64,000 nt of DNA from Argopecten irradians (Eukaryota; Mollusca; Bivalvia; Pectinida; Pectinidae), in NCBI RefSeq assembly GCF_041381155.1, contig NC_091147.1:27997349-28061348 (forward strand), in the 5' to 3' direction. Each line of letters starts with the position of its first letter. The first letter of the stretch is position 1. This document shows positions 23,579 through 36,837 of this stretch, one piece after another. A program made the position numbers and the translations under genes. The notes under the pieces were generated by a model. It made no database searches and was not told where the DNA came from. It saw only the letters and a program-made list of their open reading frames with translations.

Positions 23579-25011
23579 AATATTTAAAGCCATACACTGC
23601 CTATCCGGATATAGATACAAATCAGTCCACTGGGATCGGCGAAAACTTATGAAACATGCCGTTTCTTATCTTAGAACTCTAAATATTAACAGTTTACTAA
23701 CAACATTTCTGTAGAGAGATATATTTGAGTAACGGGAGCGAAACCAGATTGTAGTTTAGGACAGGGTGTCCCATATGTAAACAAGGTTACGCTTTTAAAA
23801 TGTTTTTACTTTTGACATACGAAATGTCTTTTGTGAAAATTATTGCTAAGATTACCTATATTTGTTTGTTCAGCTGCTTGTTAATCAAAATATGAAATGT
23901 ATGATTAAAAGCTTTTTGGAGATAAAATCATGGTGCTTTACATGCTATATTAAAGACAATTTCGGACTATGAAAGTTTAACATAATTTATGGGACACCAT
24001 ACACAATATATAATAATTTTTCAACATCGCCTGATACCTGTTGATAATTTAGTAAAACCGATACCGGTTCTTTTCGTGGGGATGACATTTCAGCGAGTTT
24101 GCGGGACAAACAAAGATCCCGAAAATTTAAAGAAGCGAACATTGTTTTTTTCACCTTTTAATTAAAATCGCTAAAATTGACCCTCGAAATAACCGGTTAT
24201 CTTATCTGGTAATTTGATTGAATTTTGATAAAAGGAATCATGCGTTTGAATCAAGTGTTACAGGGATATTCATCATACACAACATATTTTTCTGGTCAGC
24301 ATTAAGCTTTCCGAGTGCGAATTAGCTAAAAATAGTGCATCATTAAGTTTCTCATTTTAAGATATATATCAATTTTGTGATATATTTACAAGCTGTAAGT
24401 GAAAATTAAAGTAGTTTGCATTTAAGAGTTTTACTTTTTTGTCTATAAAGTTCACATGTTTGAAGGAAATAGTTTAATTGGCTTACAAGCCAGTGTCGTC
24501 TAAAGACGTGCAAAGTTATTTGTGAAAAACCGGAAACCTCGGAACATACCACTAATCAGCGGCCAGTATATGTCCACCCCAGATGGGCTCAAACTTCACT
24601 ACGATATCTTGTCACATCACTATCTGAACATAATTTTACCATTATTGTCGTTAATATAGCAAGGTAGGAACTGGATGGCATTCCAATATCATATCAATTG
24701 TATGAATTTATTCTAAATCTGAATACAATAAATCAATTTTCTTTCGTGTTTCATTTATTTTCGAGAAATTCGCGATAAAGAAAATCGGCGAAATTTTATC
24801 TTATCGAATTGATTTCTTAGACAATTCTTGCACAATAGAATTAGAAAATATTTTGAAATAGATATCGCGATATTTAGATGCCGCGAGAGGAAGTTGCTTT
24901 ACAGTATTTTTACAATCTCACATAAATCTTTCAAATATGTTTCTATGTAACGATCAATGGACAAAAATGTAACCCTAAACGAGTTTTATTAGTGAAACGT
25001 CTTATTAACAG
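23579..25011. other. Peroxidase 3' flank and intergenic DNA
   Basis: ATTAAA at 23904-23909 is a possible polyadenylation signal for the peroxidase, and AATAAA near 24726 is another. Beyond that I see only AT-rich sequence with no supported gene. Confidence 0.35.
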
Positions 25012-25460
25012 TCATGGTAATTTAAGGACGTATCAGGTTTTTGGTGGACATCCTCGATACTCCAGGGGTTCCGATCACTTACGATCTCTACACCCCTGGA
25101 CTATCTCGTAGTGAAATTGAAGGCAGCTCAGCGGAAAACATTTGACCAATCACAGACCAGCAAAGATTTCCTTTGAAGACTACAGAGAGAGCGACGCCCA
25201 AATTCAAAGCCACACAGTCAACCACAATGTACCGTTACATGGCTCTTTTGATGTACATCAAACGACTGAATTACCTGTTCTGTTCTGTTGCCTCCAGGTT
25301 TACTATGAGATAGTCCAGGGGTGTAGAGATCGTAAGTGATCGGAACCCCTGGATTATCGAGGATGTTGGTGGAGGAAAGCCGGCGTATCAGAAGAAAACC
25401 CACCGGCCAGCGGTCATTACCTGGCAACTATCCCGAATGGGATTCGAACTATCGACCCAA
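25012..25460 (-). mobile_element. tRNA-headed SINE copy split by a MITE
   Basis: CGTCTTATTAACAGTCATGG and TTTAAGGACG at 25000-25040, then GGAAAGCCGGCGTATCAG, AAAACCCACCGG and GGGATTCGAACTATCGACCC at 25374-25455, form one SINE-type unit. The tRNA B box lies on the - strand at its right. The 317-bp MITE at 25049-25365 interrupts it with a clean 8-bp duplication. Confidence 0.6.
25049..25365. mobile_element. MITE family B, copy 1, with 8-bp target duplication
   Basis: The element is 317 bp. Its inverted ends start CATCCTCGATACTCCAGGGG, and the arms continue for about 60 bases through CCCCTGGACTATCTC. TTGGTGGA flanks both sides (25041-25048, 25366-25373). An 8-bp duplication points to hAT-type mobilisation. 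Relatives lie at 45405-45721, with pieces at 51050 and 53960. It is non-coding. Confidence 0.85.
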
Positions 25461-28110
25461 ATTTTATTAGGAAACCATTGTTCATGATATGAGCTAATAA
25501 AATTTGTGCATTTCAAAGACGAGAGGAAATTGTAAACAAAATTAACGCGGAAATATTTCAAATAAATATATCCATTTAACCAGATGATTCCACACATTTT
25601 AATTCCTCAAACAAGAATATGTTCCCGTCGTTCTGACGGTTTCGACAGGGTCTAACCATGAAACCACTTACTAATGGCATTTAGACATCGATATTTAGGC
25701 AGGGTGCAACACTTTAATTATTTAAGAAACGCCTCGCCGTATCTAACGTTTTTTAACTCGACAAAAGTCATCAACGTTAATTAAAGGACTGTATATTTAT
25801 CTAGAGAACGTAAGAATCAACCACCTTCTGTACTATTATCAACATAGTCCATACAAAAACAATAAGCGATAAGAAAACGACATGTGTTCATGTCAATGTT
25901 AGAATGAGGGACAACAAGGGCAATTTAAGGTGGTTCGATACAGTTAGGCCTAAAAATTCCCCTCGTTTAATTTTCTTTAAAATTTGCTCACTGAAAGATT
26001 GGTTGATAAACTGTTTATTAAGGCTTTTATTGAAAACTTAACCGTGCGGTTTTGGAAATATTGTACTCTCAATAACCCTACTTTGTTGTCTGTTTTTCTC
26101 AATTATTACTATCAACAGCATTTCTTATGTTTAATATGTAAGTTTATATGGCTATCAATGACCTCAATGCCGTTTCCACTCTTAAAAATACATTAGTTAT
26201 GGATTTTCAAGCGAATGCGTGTAAATTAGGCCTAATAGGGCCAATTTGTTCATTTGAATTTCAACTTAAATACCTATTTTCAAAAAATTGTGTCGTTTAA
26301 TTTTCTTTATTTTTTGTTCACATAATTAAACAGTTGTTTGGGTTATGATGAAAGAAAATAAAAAAATGACCGCGGAATTTTTGAGTTATTAGCTATATAG
26401 CCTTTCTATACCCCTACCCCCTAAAAATTGACTTTTTTCACAATTATATTATTAGACCGAAATCGAGCGGTAATATTTTTATAAAGAACATCTTATATAT
26501 CCAACATTATAAAGTGTAACAGTCTGATAATATAGATTGTTATACCTGTTAATTTTATGTCACGATGCCACCGATTTGATGCTATACAAAGGTAAGAAAT
26601 GACACATATAAGCCATTATTTTGCCTCGATATAATATCTGAAAAACGAATATAGAAAAGTTCCGTGTAAAGAGAAAAGTTCCGTGTAAAGATTCCACTTC
26701 AATTACCCTTTAGACAACCTATGATTTTATATTGTTTTAGTGGAAAATATTTGATCGAAATCTATCTTTCCATCGTCAAGATATCTTAGCTTCAATAGTC
26801 GTTTGAGGGAGATTGTCAAGTATAAATTTGAATTTGGCGCCAAAATTGTAGCGATGAAAAGCGTCTACGTGACAACGATCGAAGTTGATAATTTCAACTT
26901 GATCACAACAATGTCGATAAAATCGATGTAATCATACACAACTGGATGTCATTGTATGTTATTGAGGAGATAATACATGTAGATATATACTCATGATACG
27001 AAGTAAACTAAAACAGATTTTTGGATCCTCAATATAACCTGTACTGCAAGTGTATGCCCAAGAAAAAATCTCTTATTCTGAATCCTTGATCTACGTTCAG
27101 CTGATTACTGAAGACAGGAAAATAGTCAGTCTATGCCTACATGTACATGTTTAGTTTCTATATTACATATATAATACTGTTGTTGACACTAGCTTATATG
27201 TGCTTTTTCGTAAGATAGTATTTGATCAACTGAATCAGAGTACATCATTTATGTACTTCCATGCATTTCTCAAAACAGGAAATTCATGCATCATCTAATT
27301 ACAGTAGTTAGGCATATGTTTTATCGTACATGTATACAATAAATAAAGAATTGTTTCCCGAACGTGTTAGTGCTTATTGAAGATCATGTTAGATAAAAAT
27401 GATACGTGTAGACATCTACATACACAATTTTATTCTAGAGGAATACTCGGCAAAATGTGAATATCGTGATTTAATTATGCATCTCCCTTAAAACACATGT
27501 ATATTAAGTGTCACATATTCACAGTTTAACGGAGTTGAACAGAAAATGTTTAATCACTTGATTGTTATGAAATCTTTATTCAGCAAAACCAAGATCGAGA
27601 CCGTATCGGTATATATCAGTCCGTTTGTATGAGTTATGTAATTTGCTTCTAAAAAGATACATGTAGTTTCATGTTATATTAGCCTAGCCAAATTCAAAGA
27701 TCTGACAATCATTATTTTTCTAGTTTGTCGAAACTAGGTCCTACACCTACCGTACAAACTTTGATTTTCACCCGGTATCAAGCTTTCGGCAAACCGAACT
27801 TCGGCAAACCGAACTAAGTACAAATACGCCGTTTATCGACTATACTATCTTGATTTTAACGTTAAAAGGTAAGATAAGATGTCTTCAGACGGATAACATA
27901 TAGATCGTTTTTCTTCATAATATATAATCTTAGTCACAAAAGAGTTTCCATGTGCAGTTCCGAATGCACTCATTGACCCGAGGAGGTCCGAACGTACGGC
28001 ACATTCGATCACTGTTCGGAACGTCCTTAAAACAAGCAATATACAGCAGGGATTTCTTGATATACTCTTATAAAATGTTAACTAATTAATTAAGAAAACA
28101 TACTGCCAGT
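25461..28110. other. Intergenic DNA without a supported gene
   Basis: The region is AT-rich. Only two small tandem duplications stand out: AGAAAAGTTCCGTGTAAAG twice at about 26651-26689, and TTCGGCAAACCGAAC twice at about 27783-27814. No conserved frame or RNA gene is recognisable. Confidence 0.4.
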
Positions 28111-28543
28111 CAGGGGCGTAGCTAGAGGTTCAAACATGTGCAAGCCCAGGCGAGGGGTCTGGGGGCCGCCTAGGCCCCCAGCGGGTCCAGGGCAGGGCCC
28201 TGGTAGGGGGTTCAGGGGGGCGAAGCCCCCCGACGGAAAATGGTTTTAAGGAATTTATCAGCCTCTGAAAATGATTCTCGGTAATGTATGATAGTGCTAA
28301 ACTCGAGTCATCAAATTCAAAATAATAGGTTTGTATGCTACCTCTATGTGAACTTCTATTTAATTTACATATATCAAAATCTCGTGTTGGGTCCAACATG
28401 TAACTTGGATGACTCTTATATGATTTGAGGATAGATTAGACTGACGGAACCTCCTTGCGCTGTGGAAAGCGAGTTTGATATTAATTGATTTCAATAACTA
28501 ATTCTCGCAAAAGGTTTTGAGGTGCTTTATTAATGAAATCATT

Positions 28544-31500
28544 TCAAATGAAAGCCAGTTTTCTCTTCTTTTGTGTAATGAAAACTTCCATTACTCTATC
28601 CATATCAATTGGAATGTCTCTATGGACGTGGATCATTGCCAGGGACGAAAGACGATCTTGACGTGTCGTCGACCTAAGATACGTCTTAATACGCCTAAGA
28701 GCGCTAAATGAGCGCTCCGCTGTTGCAGTCGAGACCGGTATTGTCAATAGTATAATCAATATATTGCATATCGATGGGTAAAGTTGTTGTGCCGTACGGT
28801 CCAAAACTTCTGTCAGCTCATCTGGCCTGTCTCCCGCTATCTCCCATCTCGTTTTCCATCTCGATACTTCCTTTTCAAACTCTGCCTGCTCACAATGGAT
28901 GTCGGCCTGGTATGTATCATATATCCCTGAAACCTCTTGATCTGTTATGCCTCTAATGACATTTCTTGGCATGAGCTTGAATGCCGTGTAATGCGGCTCT
29001 CCTTTAAGGAGACGATCCTCCAACTCTTGCGCCATGTGATCGATGAACACATAGAAAAGGGAACGTCGCCAGTAGTCGGATGGCTCATCTGCTGGAATAT
29101 TTGCTCTGTGCTGCTGACGTCCTGCTCGTCGGGGTATCGATGGCACAACTCCATAGTCTTGGCCAATGACATTAGCCTCTTCATACAACGAAGTCCATAC
29201 TGCATCATCGGCGCGCTCTGCACGTAATTGTGTAATAACAACACGACACTCTTCCATCGCAGCCATCATGTCACAAGATTTGTCTTGGAGGAAGTACGAC
29301 AGGTGTACTACAATTCTCATAATATGCTCACAGACGACAAGTCCAATCACAAACTCGAACCGCAAAATGGAATTCAAGTACATCCCGGCTTTGTCGTCAT
29401 TTAAAGTTTGGAGATGCTCCAACGCCTGGACAACGACCGGAAACGCGTTTTTGAATGTAGAGAGTGCATCTGCTCTACTGATCCATCTGGTCTCACACAA
29501 CTGGGTAACCTTTGTTTTCTTGTCCATTGCTTCTTTGGCATTTAGATTGTTCTCAAGTTCCTCCATAAAGGTAGTCATACGTTTGGCTGAATAACCAAAC
29601 GCAAAACCAATTTCCTGAACGGTTGCCATCATAGTGCGAACACATTGTTCTTTACAACTGTGAACCACTGCAAGATTCAGACAGTGAGCTTTACAGTGAA
29701 CATATACCGCATTTGGCGCATACTGCTTCATCAGAGCTTGCACTCCGTTGACTCTTCCTGACATATTACTGGCACCATCATATCCTTGTGCTCGCATTAG
29801 GTCAATGGCGATATTTTTGGTCCTCATGAATTCAACCAAAAGGTCGCAAATGTCCGATCCCTTTAAGGACTTGGCATGCAAGAAACCTACAAAACACTCA
29901 TGAATTGATGACTCGCCACGATCATTAACATCAACAAAACGAAGACAAACACACAACTGTGTCTGTGTGGCTTTATCTGTTGTTTCGTCAGCAAGTAACG
30001 CAAAATAGTTTCCGCTACATTTTTGGAGAAGAGAGTCCTCGATTTGCTTACCGCAGATCTCTATTATTTCATTTTGAATATCTGGAGAAGTATATTTGAT
30101 TTTTGCATTGGCAAGATGATCTGCTAGTATTGGGTCATCCTTGGCAAACATGTGAAGTATGGACATCAAATTGCTCTTGTCCTCAACGTGTCCACGAAGT
30201 GGAATATTTTGCCGTCCACACATAACTATAACATCAATTATCTTTCTTAAGATGTGTCTGTTCTTTTCAACGTCAGCTTTGTGTGATGATGATATTGAAC
30301 TTACGATTGAATCTTTTTTTGTGGATTCAATATCAATGAAGTTCAAACCCATTTGGACGTAACCGTGATGTTGGGATTCTGGACTCAAATGACGCTTGAC
30401 AAACTGTCCAAGGTTGGCCCAGTCGGTAACAGGTGCCTTTAAGGTAAAAGTTTTCAATTTTGGGTCACTGTGTCCGAAAATGGTACAATGCACACAGTAC
30501 ACGCAGTCCTTTGTGATAGAGTACCTCATCCAATCATTCTGTTTCAGCCAAGCTGAATTTAATTTCCTCATTTTCCCACCAATCGATCTGTTAAAACAAA
30601 GCTAAGCAACCTTAGATGTTGATGGACCGCACAAACATAACATAATTACAACGCTATTTATCAAAACTCATGTAACTGGGTGCAGGATTTACAACAAATT
30701 TAATACCTGCCTCTACCAGGGATCGAACTCGGTACCTCTGAATTACTAACCTAACGCTCAACCGATTGAGCTATAGAGAAATTCTCTCTAGCCGAGCGGT
30801 ATATTGCGGTTAGTGTTGAATTTGGTTTCACTCATTTCAGCATTATTTGGAGATATCTAACAATTGGATGAGGATATATTGTTTGAACTTTTTCATCTCC
30901 ATTTATCCTGTACCCTCAAAATTAAATATTAAATAATGCGTTTCATTTTGGTATTAAACTTGCGTTATACTATCTATTTCCAATTATATGAAATCGCACA
31001 AATTTACTATATTATATAATTCATTAATATCAATCAATTAATTATACATTTGCATAAATTGATGGACATTTATGTGTCCGTATAGTATGACAAGCAATAT
31101 AACATTGAAACTAATTCCACGAGTTGTTTGTAATACAATGTATAAATATAAACTTTATATATTTTACATCGATTTCGAAACAAGTTATGCGCGCGAGGGC
31201 TCTTAAAGTGGGAGGAAACCGGAGTGCCCGGAGAAAACCCAAGTGATCGGGTAGGTGACCCTTGACCTTTTCACGTCCGTGCCGGAGATCGAACCCCGGC
31301 CGGATAGGTGAAAGGCGAGTGACTTAACCACTACACCACCCGAACACCGTATACATATACATGTATACGTACACGTTTTTTCAAAGCAACTTTTTGAAAA
31401 TATGAAGTTTGACTATACCAAGAGCATTTGAGATATGTATCTTGAACTAAGATGAGAGTGTTCTCCAACCTCAACCCCACCCCACCCTCCTAGTGTGAGC

Positions 31501-32035
31501 CTATGAAGCCCCATTTTTATATTTATTCTCTATATTTATACAGTATATGCATCTTGCATTTTATTTATACATATTCAAAAGTCGGAAATCAATAAATATG
31601 TATTTATTTTTTGCATAAAAATCGTTTTATGTAGGCCTATATCCATATGTTAAATGTTACGTAAAGTAAAAAACGACACCTCATATAATAGGGCATATTA
31701 GAAAAAAATAATACAGTGTGCGGTTAAATTTTTTTCTTCAATCAAGAAGCCTACCTTGACGGGAATTCAAATTTCTCTATATCGTTCCAAGTATTTGTCA
31801 GTAAATTGTGCGTTTCCTCTTGGTTGGGAGTTTGGCACAATAATCCCATATCCAAATAAAGTGGCCCATTTTTATTTGGCGGACTCGGGAACTGAGTATT
31901 CTGAGTCACTAAAATTTGCGACGTGTCAATTTTAGATTTAACATCTTCGACGATTTCTCCTGTCGGTGTTTGACTTTGTGTGGTTATCGGTTTAGGCATG
32001 AAAAAGGTATCTATTGTTGTTGATAACCAACTCAT
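28544..32035 (-). CDS. hAT-family transposase (ZMYM1-like type), two exons
   Basis: Exon 1 runs 32035-31755 and exon 2 runs 30587-28544, joined in phase 2 by GT-AG sites (TCAAG-GTAGGC; TTAACAG-ATCGA) into about 774 codons. The junction reads FPSR-SIGGKMRKLNSAWL, completing the N-terminal TTF-type zinc-finger region, which continues with CVYCVHC. The DUF4371-like core follows, with DETTD and GYDGASNMSGRVNG ... YVHCKAHCLNLAV, typical of the hAT catalytic core. The C-terminal dimerisation segment has TIPVSTATAERSFSALRRIK. It would bind the element ends and carry out cut-and-paste transposition in the nucleus. No stop or frameshift is seen. It is a transposon gene and not a host ZMYM1 gene, because inverted ends and a target duplication enclose it. 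Confidence 0.9.
30671..30830 (-). mobile_element. Solo-LTR-like element with tRNA-like core, family 3
   Basis: This 160-bp element reads TGAAACC ... AGTTACA on the - strand and is flanked by exact CTCA duplications (30667-30670, 30831-30834). Its centre is tRNA-like, with A box TAGCTCAATCGG and B-box-like GAGTTCGATCCC. It sits in the intron of the hAT transposase gene, so it is younger than that element's arrival at this site or moved along with it. It differs in sequence from families 1 and 2 but has the same plan. Confidence 0.78.
31195..31345 (-). mobile_element. SINE with a Glu-type tRNA head
   Basis: The - strand reads GGTGTAGTGGTTAAGTCACT, then the B box GGGTTCGATCTCC, then TTTTCTCCGGGCACTCCGG and TTTCCTCCCAC. 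The last block is shared in type with the SINEs at 15.0 and 25.4 kb. It lies in the intron of the hAT transposase gene. I saw no TG...CA ends, so I do not group it with the tRNA-bearing LTRs. Confidence 0.7.
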
Positions 32036-32290
32036 GCACTAAACACCGGAAACCCAAGATCCACAGTAATAAACTAATACGACTTGAGGTTTCGATTTCC
32101 GGACTTAAAATAACATTGTAAACTGCTCCAGTATCTGCGTGCTTTAATATCATATAAATTTAAATTAAAGTTAGTTTAGATTATTTTTTATTAAATTTAC
32201 AAGACCATGGATTATAAAAAAAATCATAGTAGGATTTTTTATGTGCAAGCCCGGGCTTTTTTTTATATAGCAAGCTACGCCACTGCCAGT

Positions 32291-33508
32291 TTTACCGGTT
32301 TCTGGTTACACTTTAATAGCAGCCGGGACTGGGTTCGATTAATAAAGAATTATTCACGGCTAGGGATATCTACATGTATGGATGGCCATAGTGCGATATA
32401 ATGCACTTGTTGACTGCGATAATATACGTACTCTCCAAGGCTATGATATTGAAAACTATCTATTTGGAAACAGGAAGTCTACATAATATGACTATCTCAA
32501 TAATCTATATTTAAACTTGCCCCGTAATATAGCCTAACCGAACAGAGTCTTTAGTGCATGACTTCCGGTTGGTATTCAGGACATCATTATAATCGCAACG
32601 TCATTATCACGTCGTCATTATATTTGTTACGTCACGTAGACGATCACGGAATATGGATGTTGAAATTGTTGAACTGACGTTTCCAATATAAGTATACCTC
32701 CCTTATGAATCACAGTCGCTGAATAGCCAAGAAGTCTCACATCGTGTATCCCGCGGAGCTCCATGTTCAAATACGTTGCAACAGTGTTACTTTGGACAAA
32801 CAAAATCACTTCTAGGGTGGCGCGAGAAGCATATTGTATTTGCCAATTATGATAAAATGTATTATTATAATCCAAGTGAGAATCCTGCATTCTGTTTGGT
32901 CGAGATATATTTGGTATTTCACACTATCACACGACAGTTAGCATTATAACAACGGGAGACAGTAGAAACGTTCGTAGCAACCCCCTAGCAACGGGTGATA
33001 GTGCATTTTTGACAGTACAAAATAGTAAGCGCCCGAAATAAATGGACACTCGTTTCTTTTTTCGACGCCATCTTTGTTTATTGAAGCGACGCTAAAAATT
33101 TATCTTGAGTTACTTAGTAGTAGTTTTGCCAAATTAGTCTGTTTATTAATATTTTTTTTCTTTTTTTTTTCAAATTAACTACGGTCACCTTTCCGTTTAC
33201 ACGTGTTCGCTTACTGTCCAAGCGCTATATGTTAGTTTTTATTAATCCAGTCGGTGATTAGGAGAACGGAAGACATGCGATTACAAGCGTCTTTATCGCA
33301 CCTCGGACAGAAATGTCCCCTAATAATTGCCGTCACGTGGTGACCCCCTAACACTTTATAGGGGGTCAGTAAATTTTATTCATGGTGCAATATGGCGGCT
33401 CTCCCCTTCGCTTCAAAATTTAAACACATTCTCTTCAACTAATTTTACCATTTTCATAACCGTAAAATATAAAATATCTAACTTGCTAAGTTTGTTTTGT
33501 AAAATTAA
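32291..33508. other. Intergenic DNA without a supported gene
   Basis: The stretch is mostly unique-looking and AT-rich. A half-palindrome, GACCCCCTAACACTTTATAG-GGGGTC (33341-33366), resembles the palindrome at 36689-36837. Nothing coding is recognisable. Confidence 0.35.
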
Positions 33509-36096
33509 CTAAACGTTCATTCTCCACTAAATGTACAAATTCCATTATTAAGTGTCCTCTATCAATATCGGGACTTAAAAACCATGTTTGTATATCATGT
33601 TTGTTTCACACGTAAAATATATTGATTGATCTTCGAAAATAATCAAGTGTTGTTCCTCTGACCAATTAAGATTTTTCTCAACATCACATTAAATATGGCT
33701 CTCGTGACGAATTTCGACTGTCCTCTTAAGCTATAATGTATTTCATAAATCATCTGTGACTAAGGAAATGGGTTAATGATACATTTTTTTCGATCATATC
33801 ATAGATATTAGCATAGGCAATGAGAATAGACAAGTATTGGCACACAAAATGCTTAGATATTTTTTATATAACTTATTTTATCATTGTCACAAACTATGCT
33901 GGCAGATACGTTACAAACAAATAAAATCATGTACACAATTGATGTATTATCAAATGTCCACGTTTTTTTCGTGATAATGAACTTTAATATGTATACTTAC
34001 TTTTGCCTTAATGACAAGGACACATCCATTAACAATTAAATGGACAGGTGCGATCTAATCTTGAAAATATACATGTTACGCAACGACATCAACAGATACG
34101 TTACTACTATGTACTTGATTACCTAAGATGCCACTTTCCCACAGAGATAAATTCACATCACAGTTTGAAAAATATATAATACTAAGTGTTACAATGTTTG
34201 TGGTTTGGTCGACAAGTCACACGGTGTCATTTAAATGATGAGAGGGGTTAGTGTTGGTCAGTACGTTACCGACAGATACGTTATGGACAAATACCCATAT
34301 CGACAGAAATTCTCACGCTTGTCATAAAACATTCGAAATAAGCTTAACCACGTGGCAAGTGTCCGAGAGTTTGTCAATAGTTTACAAGCGGGAAGATTCG
34401 TTGTGTTGCCAGTGTTGGGAAACTCGAAATAAGAAAAACCTTTACTTTCCTTTAGTAATTACCTGTACATAGTAACATATATATACATTTCTGATAATAA
34501 TCACATGATTTCTAACACTAGTTAGCTGTATTGATTAAGCTATTAGGTATATAATTAATTGTTAAATGTATAAATCACATATCAAAATAGTAACGTATCT
34601 GGTATAAAAGATCACGTATCTGTTTGATGAAAGATGTACCTTTAACTCTAATATTTAGTGTAAAACCCTTTAAAATAGTGTTACATCGACTAATTCAAAT
34701 ACATTTTATAGCCAGATATTGTTAGAATGTTTGTTATACTAATGATACGGTAATGTGATATATAAACATAAAATAACGTATCTGTTTATTTGGTAACGTA
34801 CCTGTCATATTTGGTAACTGATCTGTACTTTTGTACGTAAACCATAATTTGAGTGAACTTGGTTTCATTTGTAGCAATTTGTTTCAGACTAGATATGGTC
34901 AGAAAATGTAAGTTTAGGGTTGTTTGTGGCAATCAAGTATGACGAAGACTGATACGTTTCTCAGGTGAAGGAAGGCGAGGACAATGAGAATGACTTTTTC
35001 CTTTTCTTCATGTCAAAAAACATCAACAAAGGACAAGTGAGATTTCGTTGGCCAATAATATCAGACGAACTGTTTATCCTGAGTTATCACATCTACCTGT
35101 CAGCAGTGCGAGTCGTTTTTTCCCCAATTAAATGACAAAAACGCTGAAACCATCCGCAGTCAATGGGAATCGGTGTAGACAGATACGTTACCAATATGGT
35201 ACAAACATAATCATCCCTTCATCGACGCCGCTTTCAATAGTTTTGATCTATCGTTTGATAATTTCGATGTTGTAGTTTTGACTACAAGTTTTGAAGCAGA
35301 TTCGTGTTATTAAATTGGTTTATTTTCTAATACTTCATAAAGACATATACCAAGAGAACAGATACGTTAGCGCTGCTAATTTAGGCAAAAATCATCTAAA
35401 GTATTGAAGAGAAGTGAGACCGCTGAAAAGTACGTTTTCTTTGATGCATTTTGACGAATTTATGAAACAGAAAAACATAATAATCCTGTCAGATTTCTAC
35501 AGTCATATATTAAGTATGTTGTAACATATACGTTACTGTTTAAAGCAGGATTTTAATATCCTATACAGTAATTTGTGATTTATACAAATACAAAATTACT
35601 GACATGTACTGATGCAGATAAAGGTACAATTTGATAATAAGGAAAATATAGAAACAAAATACTTTGGTACTATTTTTATATGAAACTATTCGAACAGACT
35701 TATGAATCATACAAACCAATATTCACAAATGAACTTCTCATAACTGCAATTGATAAAGACAAGTTGCTTTCGAGACGGACAAATGGCTTTGAATGGAAAG
35801 AAAAGTCCAAAACCAAAGCAAAAATTCAGTTAAAGTGTATATTTTGTGGCATTTCGAATGACAAACCTCAATTTAGTTCATTTTAACAAAGTCATGTATC
35901 TGTTCTTTACCAAAAAATGATGGTTGACTGTAACAATTATAACTTTTCTTTGAGTAAAGATAGGAGCCAGCCCTTTTGGATTTAAAAAGTAGAGATATTT
36001 GCCAAACAAATGACAATACATAAGAACTTTGTTTTCAATTTTCATATTTTATGTTTTCATTTCTGAAAACATGCAAATTAGTGGAGAATGAACGTA
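33509..36096. mobile_element. 2.6-kb element candidate carrying many ACAGATACGTTAC motifs
   Basis: ACGTTCATTCTCCACTAA (about 33512-33529) and its inverse TTAGTGGAGAATGAACGT (about 36078-36095) bracket the stretch. Inside, about ten copies or near copies of ACAGATACGTTAC lie in both orientations (near 33903, 34091, 34275, 34590, 34613, 34777, 35176, 35359 and elsewhere). This pattern resembles repeated subterminal protein-binding sites. No transposase frame is visible. Confidence 0.5.
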
Positions 36097-36688
36097 AAAT
36101 CGTTTTAATACTTCAAATTAAATTAAATGCATTTTTTTAAAATACGAGTTGTTTCCCCTACGCCAGTTTGAATGTTGATGACGTGGTACCATTCAAACGA
36201 CAGTGATTACAAACAAATGGAGGGGTTGTTACTACATCAATCCTCACTCTGTTATCAATTTATCGGCATAACTTTTAAGTGATTATCTCAGCGAGAATGC
36301 AGAGATGATCAAGGAGATTGTGCTTAAAATGTTGGATGGATGTTTGTGTCACTTTTGTTTGTGATGCTTTCAATACACAGCCGGCCTAGTGTTGTACTGA
36401 GGTTACATATATTTTTTGTAGGTCTTCTGTGCACATATGAATGTCGAAATTATCGTTGATTTATGAATTATTCAGTATTATTCTGCAGGTTCCTTATACA
36501 GTATATTTGCAGATTACGGAAAGAAATACATAAATAAATATGTAGTCTAGGCCAATTATTTCAAAAGAGACGCCGATTGTTTGTTAATTGTTATCATTCG
36601 CCAGCATGGTTCAAGTTTGATTTCAGATTTTTCCCAAACAAATAGGAAACAAAGAACTAATGAAACAAATAAATGGTCCTCGATGCGA

Positions 36689-36837
36689 TAAATTCGTTAT
36701 ATAGTCAGTTCATGACCCCCTATAAAGGCATAGAGGATCAGTAAGAAGTATAGGAGGCTCGGGTTACGCCCTCTATAAATCTTACTGACCCTCTATGCTT
36801 TATAGGTGGGTCAGTAACTAACTATATAACTAATTTA
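36689..36837. repeat. 149-bp palindromic MITE
   Basis: The ends TAAATTCGTTATATAGT and ACTATATAACTAATTTA pair. The inner arms GACCCCCTATAAAG / CTTTATAGGTGGGTC also pair. A related half copy lies at 33341-33366. It is non-coding. Confidence 0.65.

Larger units (their letters stand above)
28111..32282 (-). mobile_element. Two-exon hAT transposon with 8-bp target duplication
   Basis: The left end CAGGGGCGTAGCTAG and the right end (complement TGGCGTAGCTTGC) form short inverted termini. CTGCCAGT occurs immediately outside both (28103-28110, 32283-32290), an exact 8-bp duplication typical of hAT elements. The left subterminal zone 28140-28240 is GC-rich and self-complementary (GGGGGCGAAGCCCCCC-like). 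The intron of the transposase gene hosts a tRNA-bearing solo LTR (30671-30830) and a SINE (31195-31345). The transposase frame is open throughout, so the element may have moved recently. Confidence 0.87.

Noticed and set aside
28937-29594. Frames on the + strand within 28.5-30.6 kb
   Set aside because: They are antisense shadows of the hAT transposase exon.
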